A stretch of 44,814 nucleotides of DNA, from contig NZ_AKJD01000045.1 of the NCBI RefSeq assembly GCF_000282515.1, forward strand, positions 1 to 44,814, read 5' to 3'. The notes beneath the pieces were generated by a model. The model was not told the origin of the DNA, did not search any database, and saw only the letters and a list, made by a program, of their open reading frames with translations. A program made the position numbers and the translations under genes. This stretch comes from Pseudomonas sp. GM80 (lineage in GTDB: Bacteria > Pseudomonadota > Gammaproteobacteria > Pseudomonadales > Pseudomonadaceae). Below are positions 7,385-19,216 of the stretch, in pieces. Position 1 is the stretch's first letter; each line of letters opens with the position of its first letter.

Positions 7385-9649
7385 CTAATTGAGGTTTTCG
7401 ACGAGCAGCGCATCCACTCTCTGGAAGCCCCTTGGAAGCTTGTTGCCGCGACGTCCACGCTCACCTTTGTAATGTTCGAGGTCATCGGCCTTCAGCGACA
7501 AGGTTCGTTTTCCGGCCTGCAACACCAACGTGGCGCCTTCCGGAATAACGGCGATGTCCGTGACATATTCTTCGCGACTGGCCACACGTTCACCGGAAAT
7601 ACCGATGATCTTGTTGCCTTTGCCCTTGCCTAATTGTGGCAGATCGCTGATTTTGAAGATCAGCAGGCGACCTTCGGTCGTGACCGAAGCCAGCCAGTTG
7701 TGCTCACGATCGGCCACCGGGCGCGGCGCGATCACCTTGGCGTTGTTCGGCAGGCTCAACAGGGCTTTACCGGCCTTGTTCTTGGCTTGCAGGTCTTCGC
7801 CTTTGACGACGAAACCGTAACCGGCGTCGGAAGCGATCACGTACAACGCATCGTCTTCCGGCATCAACACGCATTCGAAAGTCGCACCCGGTGGCGGCGT
7901 CAGACGACCGGTCAACGGCTCGCCCTGGCCACGCGCCGACGGCAGCGTATGCGCAGCAACCGAATAGCTGCGGCCGGTGGAGTCAATCACCACGGCTGAC
8001 TGGTTGGAACGCCCCGCCGCCGAGGTCTTGAAGCCGTCGCCAGCCTTGTACGACAGGCCGGTGGCGTCGATCTCGTGGCCCTTGGCCGAACGGATCCAGC
8101 CCTTTTCCGACAACACCACGGTGACTTTCTCGTTCGGCAGCAGGTCGTGCTCGGTCAACGCTTTGGCTTCGGTACGCTCGACGATTGGCGAACGGCGGTC
8201 GTCGCCATAGGTTTCGGCGTCCTTGATCAGCTCGGTGCGCACCAGTTTTTTCAACTTGGCTTCGCTGCCCAGCAGCGCTTGCAGCTTGGCTTGTTCCTTG
8301 AGCAGTTCGTCCTGCTCGTCGCGCAGCTTCATCTCTTCCAGTCGCGCCAACTGACGCAGACGGGTGTCGAGGATGTAGTCAGCCTGAATCTCGCTGAGAG
8401 CGAAACGCTCGATCAGCTTGGCTTTCGGATGCTCCTCGGTACGGATGATGTGGATCACTTCATCCAGGTTGAGGTAGGCAATCAACAAACCATCCAACAG
8501 GTGCAGACGACGCTCGACCTTGTCGAGGCGGAATTGCAGGCGGCGACGCACGGTCAGCACGCGGAACTCCAGCCACTCGACCAGCAAGGCGCGGAGATTT
8601 TTCAGCTGCGGTTTGCCGTCCAGACCGATGATGTTGACGTTGACCCGGTAGGTCGACTCCAGCTCGGTGCTGGCGAACAGGTGCTGCATCAGCGCTTCGT
8701 GATCGACGCGGCTGTTGACCGGAATGATGACGATGCGGCACGGATTTTCGTGGTCCGATTCGTCGCGCAGGTCAGCGATCTGCGGGGCTTTCGACGGTTT
8801 CGCCTGCATCAACGCGGCGATCTGCTCCAGCACTTTCGCACCGGAGACCTGGTGCGGCAGCGCGGTGACGATGATGTCGCCGTCCTCGACGTGGTACACG
8901 GCGCGCATGCGCACCGAGCCCTTGCCGGTTTCGTACATTTTCAGCAGGTCGGCGCGCGGCGTGATGATTTCCGCTTCGGTCGGGTAGTCCGGCCCCTGAA
9001 TGTGCTCGCAGAGCTGTTCAACCGTGGCTTTCGGCTCGTCGAGCAGACGCACGCAAGCGGTCGCCACTTCGCGCAGGTTGTGCGGCGGCACGTCGGTGGC
9101 CATGCCCACGGCAATACCAGTGGTGCCGTTGAGCAGGATGTTCGGCAGACGCGCCGGCAGCACCAGCGGTTCCTGCAGGGTGCCGTCGAAGTTCGGGCCC
9201 CAATCGGCAGTGCCTTGGCCCAGTTCGCTGAGCAGTACTTCGGAATAACGCGACAGGCGTGCTTCGGTGTAACGCATGGCGGCGAAGGACTTCGGATCGT
9301 CCGGCGCACCCCAGTTACCCTGGCCGTCGACCAGCGTGTAGCGATAGCTGAATGGCTGGGCCATCAGCACCATCGCTTCGTAGCACGCCGAGTCGCCGTG
9401 CGGGTGGAATTTACCGAGCACGTCACCGACGGTACGCGCGGATTTCTTGTGCTTGGAATCGGCGTCCAGCCCCAACTCGCTCATCGCATAAATGATGCGA
9501 CGCTGTACCGGCTTCAGACCGTCGCCGATATGCGGCAAGGCACGGTCCATGATCACGTACATGGAGTAATTGAGGTAGGCACTTTCGGTGAAGTCAGCCA
9601 GCGACCGGCGTTCTACACCGTCCAGGCTGAGATCAAGGGGGTTGCTCAT
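7385..9649 (-). CDS. parC: DNA topoisomerase IV subunit A
   Basis: A 754-residue subunit that breaks and rejoins DNA during chromosome decatenation, together with ParE. Residues 20-60 carry the family start ([15 protein letters not shown]). The catalytic Tyr is Tyr127 in [10 protein letters not shown]. The quinolone-determining segment reads [12 protein letters not shown] with Ser87 and Glu91, the unmutated residues. The C-terminal beta-pinwheel region follows. The frame extends 21 codons upstream, but ATG 9649 has GAGG five bases before it and gives the normal length. It lies 7 nt downstream of the retropepsin gene, hence in one operon. Confidence 0.97.
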   Translation of the reverse strand: MSNPLDLSLDGVERRSLADFTESAYLNYSMYVIMDRALPHIGDGLKPVQRRIIYAMSELGLDADSKHKKSARTVGDVLGKFHPHGDSACYEAMVLMAQPFSYRYTLVDGQGNWGAPDDPKSFAAMRYTEARLSRYSEVLLSELGQGTADWGPNFDGTLQEPLVLPARLPNILLNGTTGIAVGMATDVPPHNLREVATACVRLLDEPKATVEQLCEHIQGPDYPTEAEIITPRADLLKMYETGKGSVRMRAVYHVEDGDIIVTALPHQVSGAKVLEQIAALMQAKPSKAPQIADLRDESDHENPCRIVIIPVNSRVDHEALMQHLFASTELESTYRVNVNIIGLDGKPQLKNLRALLVEWLEFRVLTVRRRLQFRLDKVERRLHLLDGLLIAYLNLDEVIHIIRTEEHPKAKLIERFALSEIQADYILDTRLRQLARLEEMKLRDEQDELLKEQAKLQALLGSEAKLKKLVRTELIKDAETYGDDRRSPIVERTEAKALTEHDLLPNEKVTVVLSEKGWIRSAKGHEIDATGLSYKAGDGFKTSAAGRSNQSAVVIDSTGRSYSVAAHTLPSARGQGEPLTGRLTPPPGATFECVLMPEDDALYVIASDAGYGFVVKGEDLQAKNKAGKALLSLPNNAKVIAPRPVADREHNWLASVTTEGRLLIFKISDLPQLGKGKGNKIIGISGERVASREEYVTDIAVIPEGATLVLQAGKRTLSLKADDLEHYKGERGRRGNKLPRGFQRVDALLVENLN

Positions 9650-9656
9650 GCAGGCC

Positions 9657-10181
9657 TCATCGGTTCGTTGTCTGGCGCAGCAACATGGTGCCACCGCGCT
9701 GAGTAAATTCAAGTTTGTTCAAGGCGCTCATGCCGAGCAGCACCTGATCGCCATGCAGCCCCGGCGCCACCAGTGCGCGGACGTCCCGCAGCACGATGTC
9801 GCCCAGTTGCAGACGGGCAATTTTGGTCCGATAGCCCTGGCTCAGGCCGTTGGCCGTGCTCAGAGTCACACCGAAACCTTCTTCCAGCTTCAAGCGTTTG
9901 GCCAGATCCGCCGGGATCGCCACATCGGTTGCGCCGGTGTCGAGCATGAACTCCACCGGCTCGCCGTTGATCTGGCCGCTGGCGACAAAATGCCCTTGGG
10001 CGTTGCCGGCCAGCTTCACTTCGATAAAACCTTCGCCCTGTTCCGAACTGACTACCACGTTCGGGTTCTGCTGGCGTTGTTCCCACTGGCCAAAAAAGCG
10101 CGTCGCCAGAAACAGCGCCGCGCACCAGGCCATAATCATCAGCACCCGACCGGCGCGTTTGCCCGGGGGTTGCTCACTCAT
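9657..10181 (-). CDS. Membrane-anchored retropepsin-like aspartic protease (TIGR02281 type)
   Basis: A 174-residue protein with one N-terminal membrane helix (~13-30) and a periplasmic domain. The active-site signature is [11 protein letters not shown] with Asp81. The second family landmark, [13 protein letters not shown], lies near residues 147-159. Single-Asp clan AA proteases of this size act as homodimers. The substrate is unknown. The gene is tightly packed: 7 nt from parC downstream and 2 nt from the phytase-like gene upstream, so it is expressed as part of the parE to parC run. Confidence 0.88.
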   Translation of the reverse strand: MSEQPPGKRAGRVLMIMAWCAALFLATRFFGQWEQRQQNPNVVVSSEQGEGFIEVKLAGNAQGHFVASGQINGEPVEFMLDTGATDVAIPADLAKRLKLEEGFGVTLSTANGLSQGYRTKIARLQLGDIVLRDVRALVAPGLHGDQVLLGMSALNKLEFTQRGGTMLLRQTTNR

Positions 10182-10183
10182 GT

Positions 10184-11164
10184 TCAGCCATTCCAGCCAC
10201 CTTCAGGGACGGCAAACCGCCAGACAGTCGGGCGTGCCTCGCCATCGTTGCGCACAACGCCATTGTTGTCGGTGCCGATCCAGGCGCCCTTGTCGTCGAC
10301 AATCAGCGCTTCGGTCAATCCATGCCGGCCGGGGTATTGCCGATGTGCAACCAGCGCATCGGCAGCGAACGACCAGCACCGCTCCTGAGCACCACTCAAC
10401 GTATGCCGACAGACCTTGAAGGCATTGCGATCAAGCAAAAACAGTTTGCCGTTGAACAGTGAAATATCGGAAAAATCCATTTCTACCGGCGTCGAGCCAG
10501 GAAACTGTGGCGGCTGCGGCGCGAGCCCCCCTTCACTCAGGGTCACGCAGACTGGCGCGCAGGCCCATTTGTCGACGGATCTTGCGATGTGCACCAAGCC
10601 CCTTTTCTGCCGCTCGCCGGCCAGCCAGATATCGTTGCCGACACCTGATATCGCCAGCCCTTCAAACAGGGCGTTGGCATGCAGCAACATGCCTGCCTTG
10701 CGCGCCTCTTCTGCCATCTGCGGCGCAATATTGAGCCACGACGCCTGACCTTGCGGGGTGACTTGCAGCACTGCTGAATAGGTTTCGCTGAGAATGTAAC
10801 GATTTCCCGCGTCATCGCAACTGATGCCTTCAAAGTCGAGGGCGGCGTTGCGCACCAGCGAGCGGTACAGCGTATGAATCTTCATCGCCAGCGTACGCCC
10901 GGCATCGGCCGGTACCGGCGGGACATTGATCGCCACCGCTTCGGCCTTCCAGACGTCCGCCCGGGAATCGAGCCGATAGATCTGATCGTCGTCGCGATCC
11001 GATATTGTCCACAGATGCTCACCGCACAGGGCCAGCCCCGACAGATTACCGCCGCGCATACCGTCGACAGGGTGTTCTGAAAGCAGATGCAATTCAGGAT
11101 CCCCGGCCAACGCGAACGAGGACCAGATTACACAAGTAGCAGCAATACCTTGCTTGATGTTCAT
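10184..11164 (-). CDS. Secreted phytase-like/esterase-like protein, copy 2
   Basis: A 326-residue protein with a Sec signal peptide (cleavage after about residue 20, FALA-GD). The body has repeated beta-propeller-like segments: SEHPVDGMRGGNLSGLALCG, ISDRDDDQIYRL, DFEGISCD, NALFEGLAISG, LTEALIVDDKGAWIGTDNNG. These match the 'esterase-like activity of phytase' family (PF13449). It is a tandem paralogue of the gene at 11255-12244, with most motifs shared. Paired Cys residues suggest disulfides. The start is set at ATG 11164, with GGAG upstream and the signal peptide directly after; the frame is open 12 codons further. Substrate unknown. Confidence 0.8.
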   Translation of the reverse strand: MNIKQGIAATCVIWSSFALAGDPELHLLSEHPVDGMRGGNLSGLALCGEHLWTISDRDDDQIYRLDSRADVWKAEAVAINVPPVPADAGRTLAMKIHTLYRSLVRNAALDFEGISCDDAGNRYILSETYSAVLQVTPQGQASWLNIAPQMAEEARKAGMLLHANALFEGLAISGVGNDIWLAGERQKRGLVHIARSVDKWACAPVCVTLSEGGLAPQPPQFPGSTPVEMDFSDISLFNGKLFLLDRNAFKVCRHTLSGAQERCWSFAADALVAHRQYPGRHGLTEALIVDDKGAWIGTDNNGVVRNDGEARPTVWRFAVPEGGWNG

Positions 11165-11254
11165 CCCTGACACTCCAATGACTTTCGTGATGTTCCTCAC
11201 GGAAGTATTGCAGGGATTGCCCGTGGCACCGGATTACTTTGCCGCTGCCCCCCT

Positions 11255-12243
11255 TCACGGCTTGGCGCTCCAGCCACCGTCAGGTGCGGCGAAGCGCCAG
11301 ATGATCGGGCGCTTTTCGCCGTCGGCGCGCGCACCGTCATTGTTGTCGATGCCGATCCACGCCCCCTGCGCATCCACCACCAGGGCTTCCGCCAGGCCGT
11401 AGGCTTGTGAATAACGGCGCTGTGGCTGCAAGGCGTCGTCAGCGTACGACCAGCATTGTTCGACTTTGGCGGTCACCGCATCGCGGCGGCAGATCTGAAA
11501 CGCATTGCGCTCAAGGGTGAACAGCTTGCCGTTGAACAGTGACAGATCAGCGAAGTCGCGGGTGACGGCGCGGGCCTTGGGGAACTGCGGTGGCTGCATT
11601 TCGACGCCGGCTTCGCTGAGCAGCACGCAGGCACCGTCACAATCCCAGACCGTTTGCTGACGCTTGATCTTCAGCAGCCCCCGGCGCTCGCGCTCGGCAG
11701 CGAGCCATAACTGATCGCCCGCCGGATTGATCGCCAAGCCTTCGAACAGCGCATTGAAGTGCAACAACATGCCACTGGCACGGGCTTCTTTCACCAGCAT
11801 CGGCGAGATTTTCAACCATGACGCAGGGCCTTGTGGCGGCACTTGCAGCACGGCGGCATGGGCCTCGCTGACGATGTAACGATTGCCGGCGCTGTCGCAG
11901 GTGATGCCTTCGAAATCCAGATCACCGCCACGGATGAACGAGGCGGCCCAGGTGCGCGAGCTGATACCCCACGGCAGACCACTGTCCGGCACGGGCGGGA
12001 CATCGATGCGCACCGTTTCGGCTTGCCAGACCTGATCGGCCGTCTTCAGACGGTAGATCTGATCGTCATCGCGATCGGACACTGTCCACAGTTCGTTGCC
12101 GCACAGCGCCAGCCCCGAGAGGTTGCCGCCGCGCATGCCGTCGACCGGATGCTCGGCGAGCAGGCGCAGTTCTTGTATCGGCTCGGCCGACACGGTCATT
12201 GAACTCAGCAGCAACGCACCCGCCAAGGCCCAGCCAAACTGCA

Positions 12244-12244
<1 letters not shown>
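11255..12244 (-). CDS. Secreted phytase-like/esterase-like protein, copy 1
   Basis: A 329-residue protein with a signal peptide (residues 1-20, ending TVSA-EP). The domain pattern is the same as in the next gene downstream: EHPVDGMRGGNLSGLALCG, VSDRDDDQIYRL, DLDFEGITCD, NALFEGLAIN, LAEALVVDAQGAWIGIDNND and a final IIWRFAAPDGGW. The ATG shares its A with the parE stop (TGATG), so translation is coupled to parE. The family (PF13449) includes calcium-binding phosphatase/phytase-like beta propellers, but the reaction here cannot be read from sequence. Relative to copy 2 it has an insertion near residue 95 (PWGISSRTW). Confidence 0.8.
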
Positions 12245-14163
<1,919 letters not shown>

Positions 14164-14192
14164 TCAGTCATTCATGAAATAGGGGCAAGACT

Positions 14193-14801
14193 TCACAGTG
14201 CGGTGAAATCGATTGCCTGATACACATCGGCACCAATGCCGGCAAAACTCAGCAACGCCGGCAATTGACCGGCAAAGCCTTGGAAACTGTGGTCGCCGCC
14301 GGCCTGAATGCGCAAGGCACAGGCGCGGTAATACTGCTGGGCGAGGCGATAATCCAGTGTTTCATCGCCGGTCTGCAACCAGACCTGATAGCGCTGGGCG
14401 TCCTGAGGCGCCGGCACTTCCAGTTCGGCCAAGGCCGTGACGTGGTCGTGGGTCAATTCCCAGGTTTCATCGGTATACAGGTTTTTCTGCGTGCCCAGAT
14501 AGCCGTCGAACATCCGGTGCGGGCTGACCGCCGGGTTGACCAGCAGGGCTTTCAGGCCATGGCGCTCGGCCAGGTGAGTCGCATAGTAGCCGCCGAGGGA
14601 GCTTCCCACCAGCAGCGGGCTGCCCAGCTCGGCGATTGCCTGCTCCAACTGACCGATGGCTTCGCGCGGATGGTGATGCAGGGCCGGCACACGCAGTTGA
14701 TCGCTCAAACCCAGTTGCTCCATCACCGTCACCAGCTGACAGGCCTTTTTCGAGGCCGGAGCGCTGTTGAAACCGTGGATATAGAGGATCGAACCGGACA
14801 T
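14193..14801 (-). CDS. yqiA: YqiA-family esterase
   Basis: A 202-residue alpha/beta hydrolase. YIHGFNSAP at residues 7-15 forms the oxyanion loop and GSSLGG holds the nucleophile Ser68. An Asp in LQTGDETLDY and a His in GGDHSF complete the triad. E. coli YqiA hydrolyses acyl-CoA and short esters. It is 41 nt upstream of parE, the same order as in E. coli (yqiA-parE). GGGAG lies just before the ATG. Confidence 0.92.
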   Translation of the reverse strand: MSGSILYIHGFNSAPASKKACQLVTVMEQLGLSDQLRVPALHHHPREAIGQLEQAIAELGSPLLVGSSLGGYYATHLAERHGLKALLVNPAVSPHRMFDGYLGTQKNLYTDETWELTHDHVTALAELEVPAPQDAQRYQVWLQTGDETLDYRLAQQYYRACALRIQAGGDHSFQGFAGQLPALLSFAGIGADVYQAIDFTAL

Positions 14802-14889
14802 TTGAGCTCCCTGAGTGTCGGCAAAAGATAGCGGAGTTTACAGGGAGTCAGGGCAGGATGGGCCATCCAAATGATGCCTTCCTGCATCC

Positions 14890-14966
14890 TGTAGGAGCTG
14901 CCGCAGGCTGCGATCTTTTGATTGTTTTTGAAGATCAAAAGATCGCAGCCTGCGGCAGCTCCTACA
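14890..14966. repeat. Family A inverted repeat pair between cpdA and yqiA
   Basis: The arms at 14890-14922 and 14934-14966 are almost perfect inverses with an 11-nt AT-rich spacer, GTAGGAGCTGCCGCAGGCTG facing outward. It lies within what looks like one co-directional gene run, so it could cause partial termination or protect upstream mRNA ends. Confidence 0.9.
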
Positions 14967-14973
14967 GGGATTA

Positions 14974-15789
14974 TCAATATCCGTTGGAGCCGTAGTCGAC
15001 GGTGAAGGCGAAATTGATGACGCGTTCGACGCCGGTTTCCAGGCGACCATCCGGTAACAACCGCAACCAGCGATACCCCGGCGCCTGCTCACCGACCTTG
15101 AAGTCTTCACTGCCCGGCTCGAACTGAATGCACGTCGAAGGTGAAGCCATCAACCGCACGCCATTACGCTCGCGATCAATCTCCTGGTGCACGTGCCCCC
15201 ACAGCACCGCGCGGGCTTGTGGAAAACGATCCAGCACCTCGAAAAACGCTTCAGGATTGCGTAAACCGATCGGCTCCATCCACGCGCAACCGATCGATAC
15301 CGGATGATGGTGGAAGCACACCAGATGATGCCGCTGCGGCGCTTCGCTCAGCGAGCGGGCCAGCAGTTGCAGCTGATCATCCTGCAAATACCCTGGCACT
15401 GAGCCGGGTACAGCCGAATCAAGCATCGTCACGCGCCAGTTGCCGATATCCACCACCGGTTCCAGCAGCGAGCTCTGCACGGCGGCCTGCGCCATGATAA
15501 GCGGTTCATCGTGATTACCGGGAATCCAGCGCGCGGGCGCATCGATCTGCGCGCTGATCTGGCGAAACTGCTGGTACGACTCCAGCGTGCCGTCCTGGGA
15601 AATATCCCCGGTGGCCAGAATCAGGTCGATCTGCGGCTGCTGGCCCAACACCAGCTCGATGACCTTTTGCAGGCTCTCGCGGGTGTTCATGCCCAGCAGC
15701 GTACCGTCCGCTTCAGCGAACAGATGGCTGTCGGACAACTGCACCAGCAGCGCCGAATCGGCGGGGGTCAACGTGGATACGCTCGGCAA
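14974..15789 (-). CDS. cpdA: 3',5'-cyclic-AMP phosphodiesterase
   Basis: A 271-residue metallophosphoesterase that hydrolyses cAMP to AMP in the cytoplasm, lowering Vfr/CRP signalling. The di-metal motifs occur in order: LSDSH (Asp20, His22), TGDISQDG, PGNHDE, FHHHP and GHVHQE. The TTG at 15789 is chosen as start because GGGAG lies six bases upstream and the length then equals that of known pseudomonad CpdA (about 272); the frame is open 15 codons further. It follows the DUF1249 gene in the nudF-DUF1249-cpdA order also seen in E. coli. Confidence 0.95.
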   Translation of the reverse strand: MPSVSTLTPADSALLVQLSDSHLFAEADGTLLGMNTRESLQKVIELVLGQQPQIDLILATGDISQDGTLESYQQFRQISAQIDAPARWIPGNHDEPLIMAQAAVQSSLLEPVVDIGNWRVTMLDSAVPGSVPGYLQDDQLQLLARSLSEAPQRHHLVCFHHHPVSIGCAWMEPIGLRNPEAFFEVLDRFPQARAVLWGHVHQEIDRERNGVRLMASPSTCIQFEPGSEDFKVGEQAPGYRWLRLLPDGRLETGVERVINFAFTVDYGSNGY

Positions 15790-15888
15790 GGCGTTCTCCC
15801 AAGGCAAGAGCACGGAATCGATCAAGTGCCGCAATTATGCTGGGGGATCAGTGAAAGAGGAAACCGCCTAACCGGACACAGTTCACAA

Positions 15889-16341
15889 CTAGCGTACGAC
15901 TTCGTACTCATGCCCCAATGCCAGGCAATGGCTCAGCCATTCCCCCAGGAACAGATTGAGCTGAGCCTTTTCATCCGGCTGGTGCATCGCCGCGTTCGGG
16001 TAAGGATAGATGCCGCGAAAGCGCCTTGCGTGTTCGGCGCTGACCACTTCAGCCATGCGCGCGTCGTGATAGACCTGCACTTCCAGTTGTGGCACCGGCA
16101 GCCAAGGCAGGCTGTGCTCCTGACGCACTTGCAACGTGGTGGTGTAAGGACAGGCCTGCAACACTTCGAGGGCCAGCACGCCGAGCATCTGTTCGCCCTG
16201 GGTCACGGCAATGCGCCGCGCTTCGGGTTCGTTGCGCATGTCCGGCAGCAGTCGCATCAGACGCGCGTAGTTAGCCTCGCAGGCGGCTTGCAGCCCCACG
16301 AGGTCGACTCGATAGCGATCGCGCAACTTGTTTACGACCAT
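15889..16341 (-). CDS. yqiB: DUF1249 (YqiB) family protein
   Basis: A 150-residue soluble protein without signal peptide. It has the family core (RDRYRVDLVGLQAACEANYARL) and a C-terminal QLNLFLGEWLSHCLALGH segment. Function is unknown in the family. The start is at ATG 16341, preceded by AGGGGGTT; its first 10 nt overlap the 3' end of nudF, so translation is probably coupled. The conserved nudF-yqiB-cpdA order suggests a shared role in nucleotide signalling, which is only inference. Confidence 0.9.
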   Translation of the reverse strand: MVVNKLRDRYRVDLVGLQAACEANYARLMRLLPDMRNEPEARRIAVTQGEQMLGVLALEVLQACPYTTTLQVRQEHSLPWLPVPQLEVQVYHDARMAEVVSAEHARRFRGIYPYPNAAMHQPDEKAQLNLFLGEWLSHCLALGHEYEVVR

Positions 16342-16949
16342 AACCCCCTCACTTCGGCGCGGTTCAGCGCCAGCCATTGCAAGGCGATGATGCTCGCCGC
16401 GTTGGCAATGCGTCCGTCACGGACGGCCTGCAAGGCATCTTCAAAGGCCCAGACCGTGACGCGGATATCTTCTGCCTCTTCTTCCAGGCCATGCAGGCCG
16501 CCAACGCCTTCGGTGCTGCAACGCCCCAGATACAAATGCACGAACTCGTTGCTGCCACCCGGCGACGGGAAATATTTGGTCATCGGCCACAGGGCCTTGA
16601 TGTCCAGTCCAGCTTCCTCCTGCGCTTCGCGGTGAGCAACTTCTTCCGGTTGTTCATCCTTGTCGATCAGACCAGCGACCAGTTCGACCAGCCACGGATT
16701 ATCGGTCTTGCCCATGGCGCCGATGCGAAACTGCTCGATCAGCACCACTTCGTCACGCTGCGGGTCGTAGGGCAGCACGCACACGGCATCGTGGCGCACG
16801 AACACTTCACGGTTGATCTCGCGGCTCATGCCACCGGCAAACAATTCATGGCGCAGGTGCACACGGTCGAGCTTGTAAAAGCCCTCGTAGCATTTTTCGC
16901 GCCGCACGATATCGACGGCGGTCGGAATGGCGTTGGCAAAATCAGTCAT
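16332..16949 (-). CDS. nudF: ADP-ribose pyrophosphatase (Nudix)
   Basis: A 205-residue Nudix hydrolase that cleaves ADP-ribose to AMP and ribose-5-phosphate. The full Nudix box is present: Gly, five residues, Glu, seven residues, then REAQEEAGL. The YFPSPGGSNEFVHLYLG segment downstream is typical of ADP-ribose-specific members. The start is ATG 16949 with GAGG six bases upstream; two in-frame upstream ATGs lack this site. Likely first gene of the nudF-yqiB-cpdA unit. Confidence 0.95.
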   Translation of the reverse strand: MTDFANAIPTAVDIVRREKCYEGFYKLDRVHLRHELFAGGMSREINREVFVRHDAVCVLPYDPQRDEVVLIEQFRIGAMGKTDNPWLVELVAGLIDKDEQPEEVAHREAQEEAGLDIKALWPMTKYFPSPGGSNEFVHLYLGRCSTEGVGGLHGLEEEAEDIRVTVWAFEDALQAVRDGRIANAASIIALQWLALNRAEVRGLWS

Positions 16950-17175
16950 GAGCATCCTCTTTACTGCAGATCCATTACGAGGTTGCTGTGTGACTGGCAA
17001 CCTCGACTTCGCGCCATCCTAACGCGCCCGCACCGTTTGATGCAGCCCCTTTACCGTCAGCGGGATGGACGGTGAAGGCGAAACCCACTCTAATTAGCTT
17101 AGTGGCGAACTGACTGCTTCTGCGAGAGTCGAAGCGGATATCTTTTTGCCTTCCCCTGCTTTCGAAAGGACGCCC

Positions 17176-17922
17176 ATGTCGCTTTTCAAAATTGCCTCCG
17201 TGGCCGCCATCGCCCTGACTCTGGGCGCCTGCGCCAGCCTGTTCCAGCCCAACTACCGCACGCCGCTGGAGACCACCCGCGACGCCTCGGAACAACTGAA
17301 ACCCGGCTGTTCCAACCCTGATTGCCCGCTGGTGAACATCGACACCCTGCGCTTCCCGGCCGAGCCTGCACTGGACGGCATCATCGAAAAACGCCTGCTG
17401 CAAATGACCCGCACCGAGAAAAATGCACCGGTAGCGCCAACCCTGGCGGCTTATCGCGATCAGTTTCTGGCCAGTGCCGGCCCGCGCAACAGCAGCTACC
17501 TGCAAGCGAAAGTACGCGAGCAGCATGACGGCTTGGTGATCATCGAGTTGTCGAGCTACCTCGACACCGGCGGCGCGCATGGCACACCGGGCCGTGGTTT
17601 CATCAACTATTCGCGCCAGCAGCACAAAGTGCTGAACCTGTCCGACATGTTGCTGCCGGGCCAGGAAGAGGCGTTCTGGAAAGCGGCGCAGGTTGCGCAC
17701 AACAGCTGGTTGATCAGCACCAAGCTCGATCAGGAGCCGGAGTTCGTGGCGAACTGGCCGTTCGTGAAAACCCCGAACGTGGCGCTGACCTATGGCGGCG
17801 TGATCCTCAAGTACGACGTGACCACTATTGCGCCTTATGCGCTGGGCCACGTCGAACTGAAGATTCCTTATCCGCGTCTGAACGGCATTCTCAAGCCCGA
17901 GCTGTTTCCCGGCCGTAACTGA
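17176..17922 (+). CDS. RsiV/DUF3298-family lipoprotein
   Basis: A 248-residue predicted lipoprotein: residues 3-16 hydrophobic, then LGAC with Cys19 as lipidation site. The body contains the DUF3298 type core (SSYLDTGGAHGTPGRGFINY, LNLSDMLLPG) that also forms the extracellular domain of RsiV, but there is no transmembrane or anti-sigma part here. Its role in pseudomonads is unknown. AAGGA lies five bases before ATG 17176. The 3' end runs 32 nt into the 3' end of convergent cytX, so the two coding regions share DNA on opposite strands. Confidence 0.85.
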   Translation: MSLFKIASVAAIALTLGACASLFQPNYRTPLETTRDASEQLKPGCSNPDCPLVNIDTLRFPAEPALDGIIEKRLLQMTRTEKNAPVAPTLAAYRDQFLASAGPRNSSYLQAKVREQHDGLVIIELSSYLDTGGAHGTPGRGFINYSRQQHKVLNLSDMLLPGQEEAFWKAAQVAHNSWLISTKLDQEPEFVANWPFVKTPNVALTYGGVILKYDVTTIAPYALGHVELKIPYPRLNGILKPELFPGRN

Positions 17923-19183
17923 AGGCCCGACCGAGCACTAGCTGCAACAGCCCTGCCAGCACCAGCGCCGGCAGGGTTGCGCCGACATCCGGATACAGAT
18001 TCGCCAGCAAGTGGTAGGTGCTCACGCCACCCAGCCACGCCAACAACGCCGGCCAGCGCAATGCGGCTGACGCGACCTGAGCACTGCGCTTGCGCAGAAT
18101 GAAGTGATCCACCAGCACCACGCCGAACAGCGGCGCAAACACCGAACCGATCAACAGCAGGAAATTCTGGTACTGCGCCAACGGCGCCAGCAGGGCAATC
18201 AGCGTGCAGATCACGCCGATGGCCAAGGCCAGATGCTCGACTTTCAGACGCAACAGAATCCCGCTCGAAACCGCTGCCGAATGAATGTCGGCGAAGGCGT
18301 TTTCCGACTCATCCAACAGAATCAACAACAGCGGAATGCCCAGACCGGCGCCGGCCAAGGCCAACAGCAACGCATTGACCTCACCGCTCGGTGCGAAGGC
18401 CAGGGTGTAGGCGACGCCAAGGCTCATCAGCCAGAAGTTGCCGATGAAGAAACCGACCGCAGTGCCACCGAAGACATTTTTCGCACGCTTGCCGAAACGC
18501 GAGTAATCGGCGATCAGCGGCAGCCACGACAGCGGCATCGCGATGGCAATGTCGAAACCCACGGCGAATGGCATCGAACCGTCACCGGCACGCGACCAGA
18601 GATCCGCCAGATCGGCTTTGGCGAACAGGTTCCAGGTCAGCCAGATGCACGCTGCCAGCAGCAGCCAGATGCCCCACTTGCGCAGGATCTGCCGCACGAA
18701 GGTCAGCGGGCCGCTGACCGCGAGCAAGGTGGCCAGCGCGCCGAAAAACAACGTCCACAACACCGGGTTCGACCATAGCGAACCTTCGCTGAACGCCCGA
18801 GTGCCGAGCAGGCTGGCGGCGTCACGCATGACGATGATTTCGAACGAGCCCCAACCGATCAGTTGCAGCAGGTTGAGCAGCGCCGGCAGGCTTGCGCCCT
18901 TGCTGCCGAGGCTGAGTTTGAGGGCAGCCATCGACGACAGGCCGGTGTCGCTGCCGATCACGCCGACAGCGGCCAGCAACAGCACGCCGACCAGCGTGCC
19001 AAGGAAAATCGCCAGCAGCGAACCGGACAGGCCCAAACCTGGCGCGAGCAATGCGCCGGTCTGCAAAACCATCAGGCCGATGCCGAGGGAGAACCACAGG
19101 GAAAACAGATCGCGACCGCCGAAGACACGCTTGTCGGCGGGCACGGCGAGGTCGGGGGAATAAGTGCTGGGTTGAATGCTCAA
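17891..19183 (-). CDS. cytX: Putative hydroxymethylpyrimidine transporter CytX (NCS1 family)
   Basis: A 430-residue membrane protein with about 12 hydrophobic helices and the NCS1 N-terminal signature (FGGRDLFSLWFSLGIGLMVLQTGALL). Other family points are GSFEIIVMRDAA and the central PLSWLPLIADYSRFGKRA. CytX-type NCS1 carriers are associated with thiamine genes and are thought to import the pyrimidine precursor HMP. It lies just downstream of thiC on the same strand, which supports this assignment. The open frame runs back into a palindromic repeat; the TTG at 19183 (LSIQPSTYSPDL) is the best start, though its Shine-Dalgarno is weak. Confidence 0.87.
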   Translation of the reverse strand: MSIQPSTYSPDLAVPADKRVFGGRDLFSLWFSLGIGLMVLQTGALLAPGLGLSGSLLAIFLGTLVGVLLLAAVGVIGSDTGLSSMAALKLSLGSKGASLPALLNLLQLIGWGSFEIIVMRDAASLLGTRAFSEGSLWSNPVLWTLFFGALATLLAVSGPLTFVRQILRKWGIWLLLAACIWLTWNLFAKADLADLWSRAGDGSMPFAVGFDIAIAMPLSWLPLIADYSRFGKRAKNVFGGTAVGFFIGNFWLMSLGVAYTLAFAPSGEVNALLLALAGAGLGIPLLLILLDESENAFADIHSAAVSSGILLRLKVEHLALAIGVICTLIALLAPLAQYQNFLLLIGSVFAPLFGVVLVDHFILRKRSAQVASAALRWPALLAWLGGVSTYHLLANLYPDVGATLPALVLAGLLQLVLGRAFSYGRETARA

Positions 19184-19216
19184 GGGTGTTATCTCAGAGG
19201 GACATTTGTTGTTGTG

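Noticed and set aside
7385..9649. Quinolone-resistance mutation in parC
   Set aside because: Ser87 and Glu91 are the normal residues.
8075..9706. Long open frame antisense to parC
   Set aside because: High-GC codon bias of parC keeps the opposite strand open. There is no ribosome site, the composition is rich in Arg/His/Gln/Val in the way typical of such shadows, and parC is certain.
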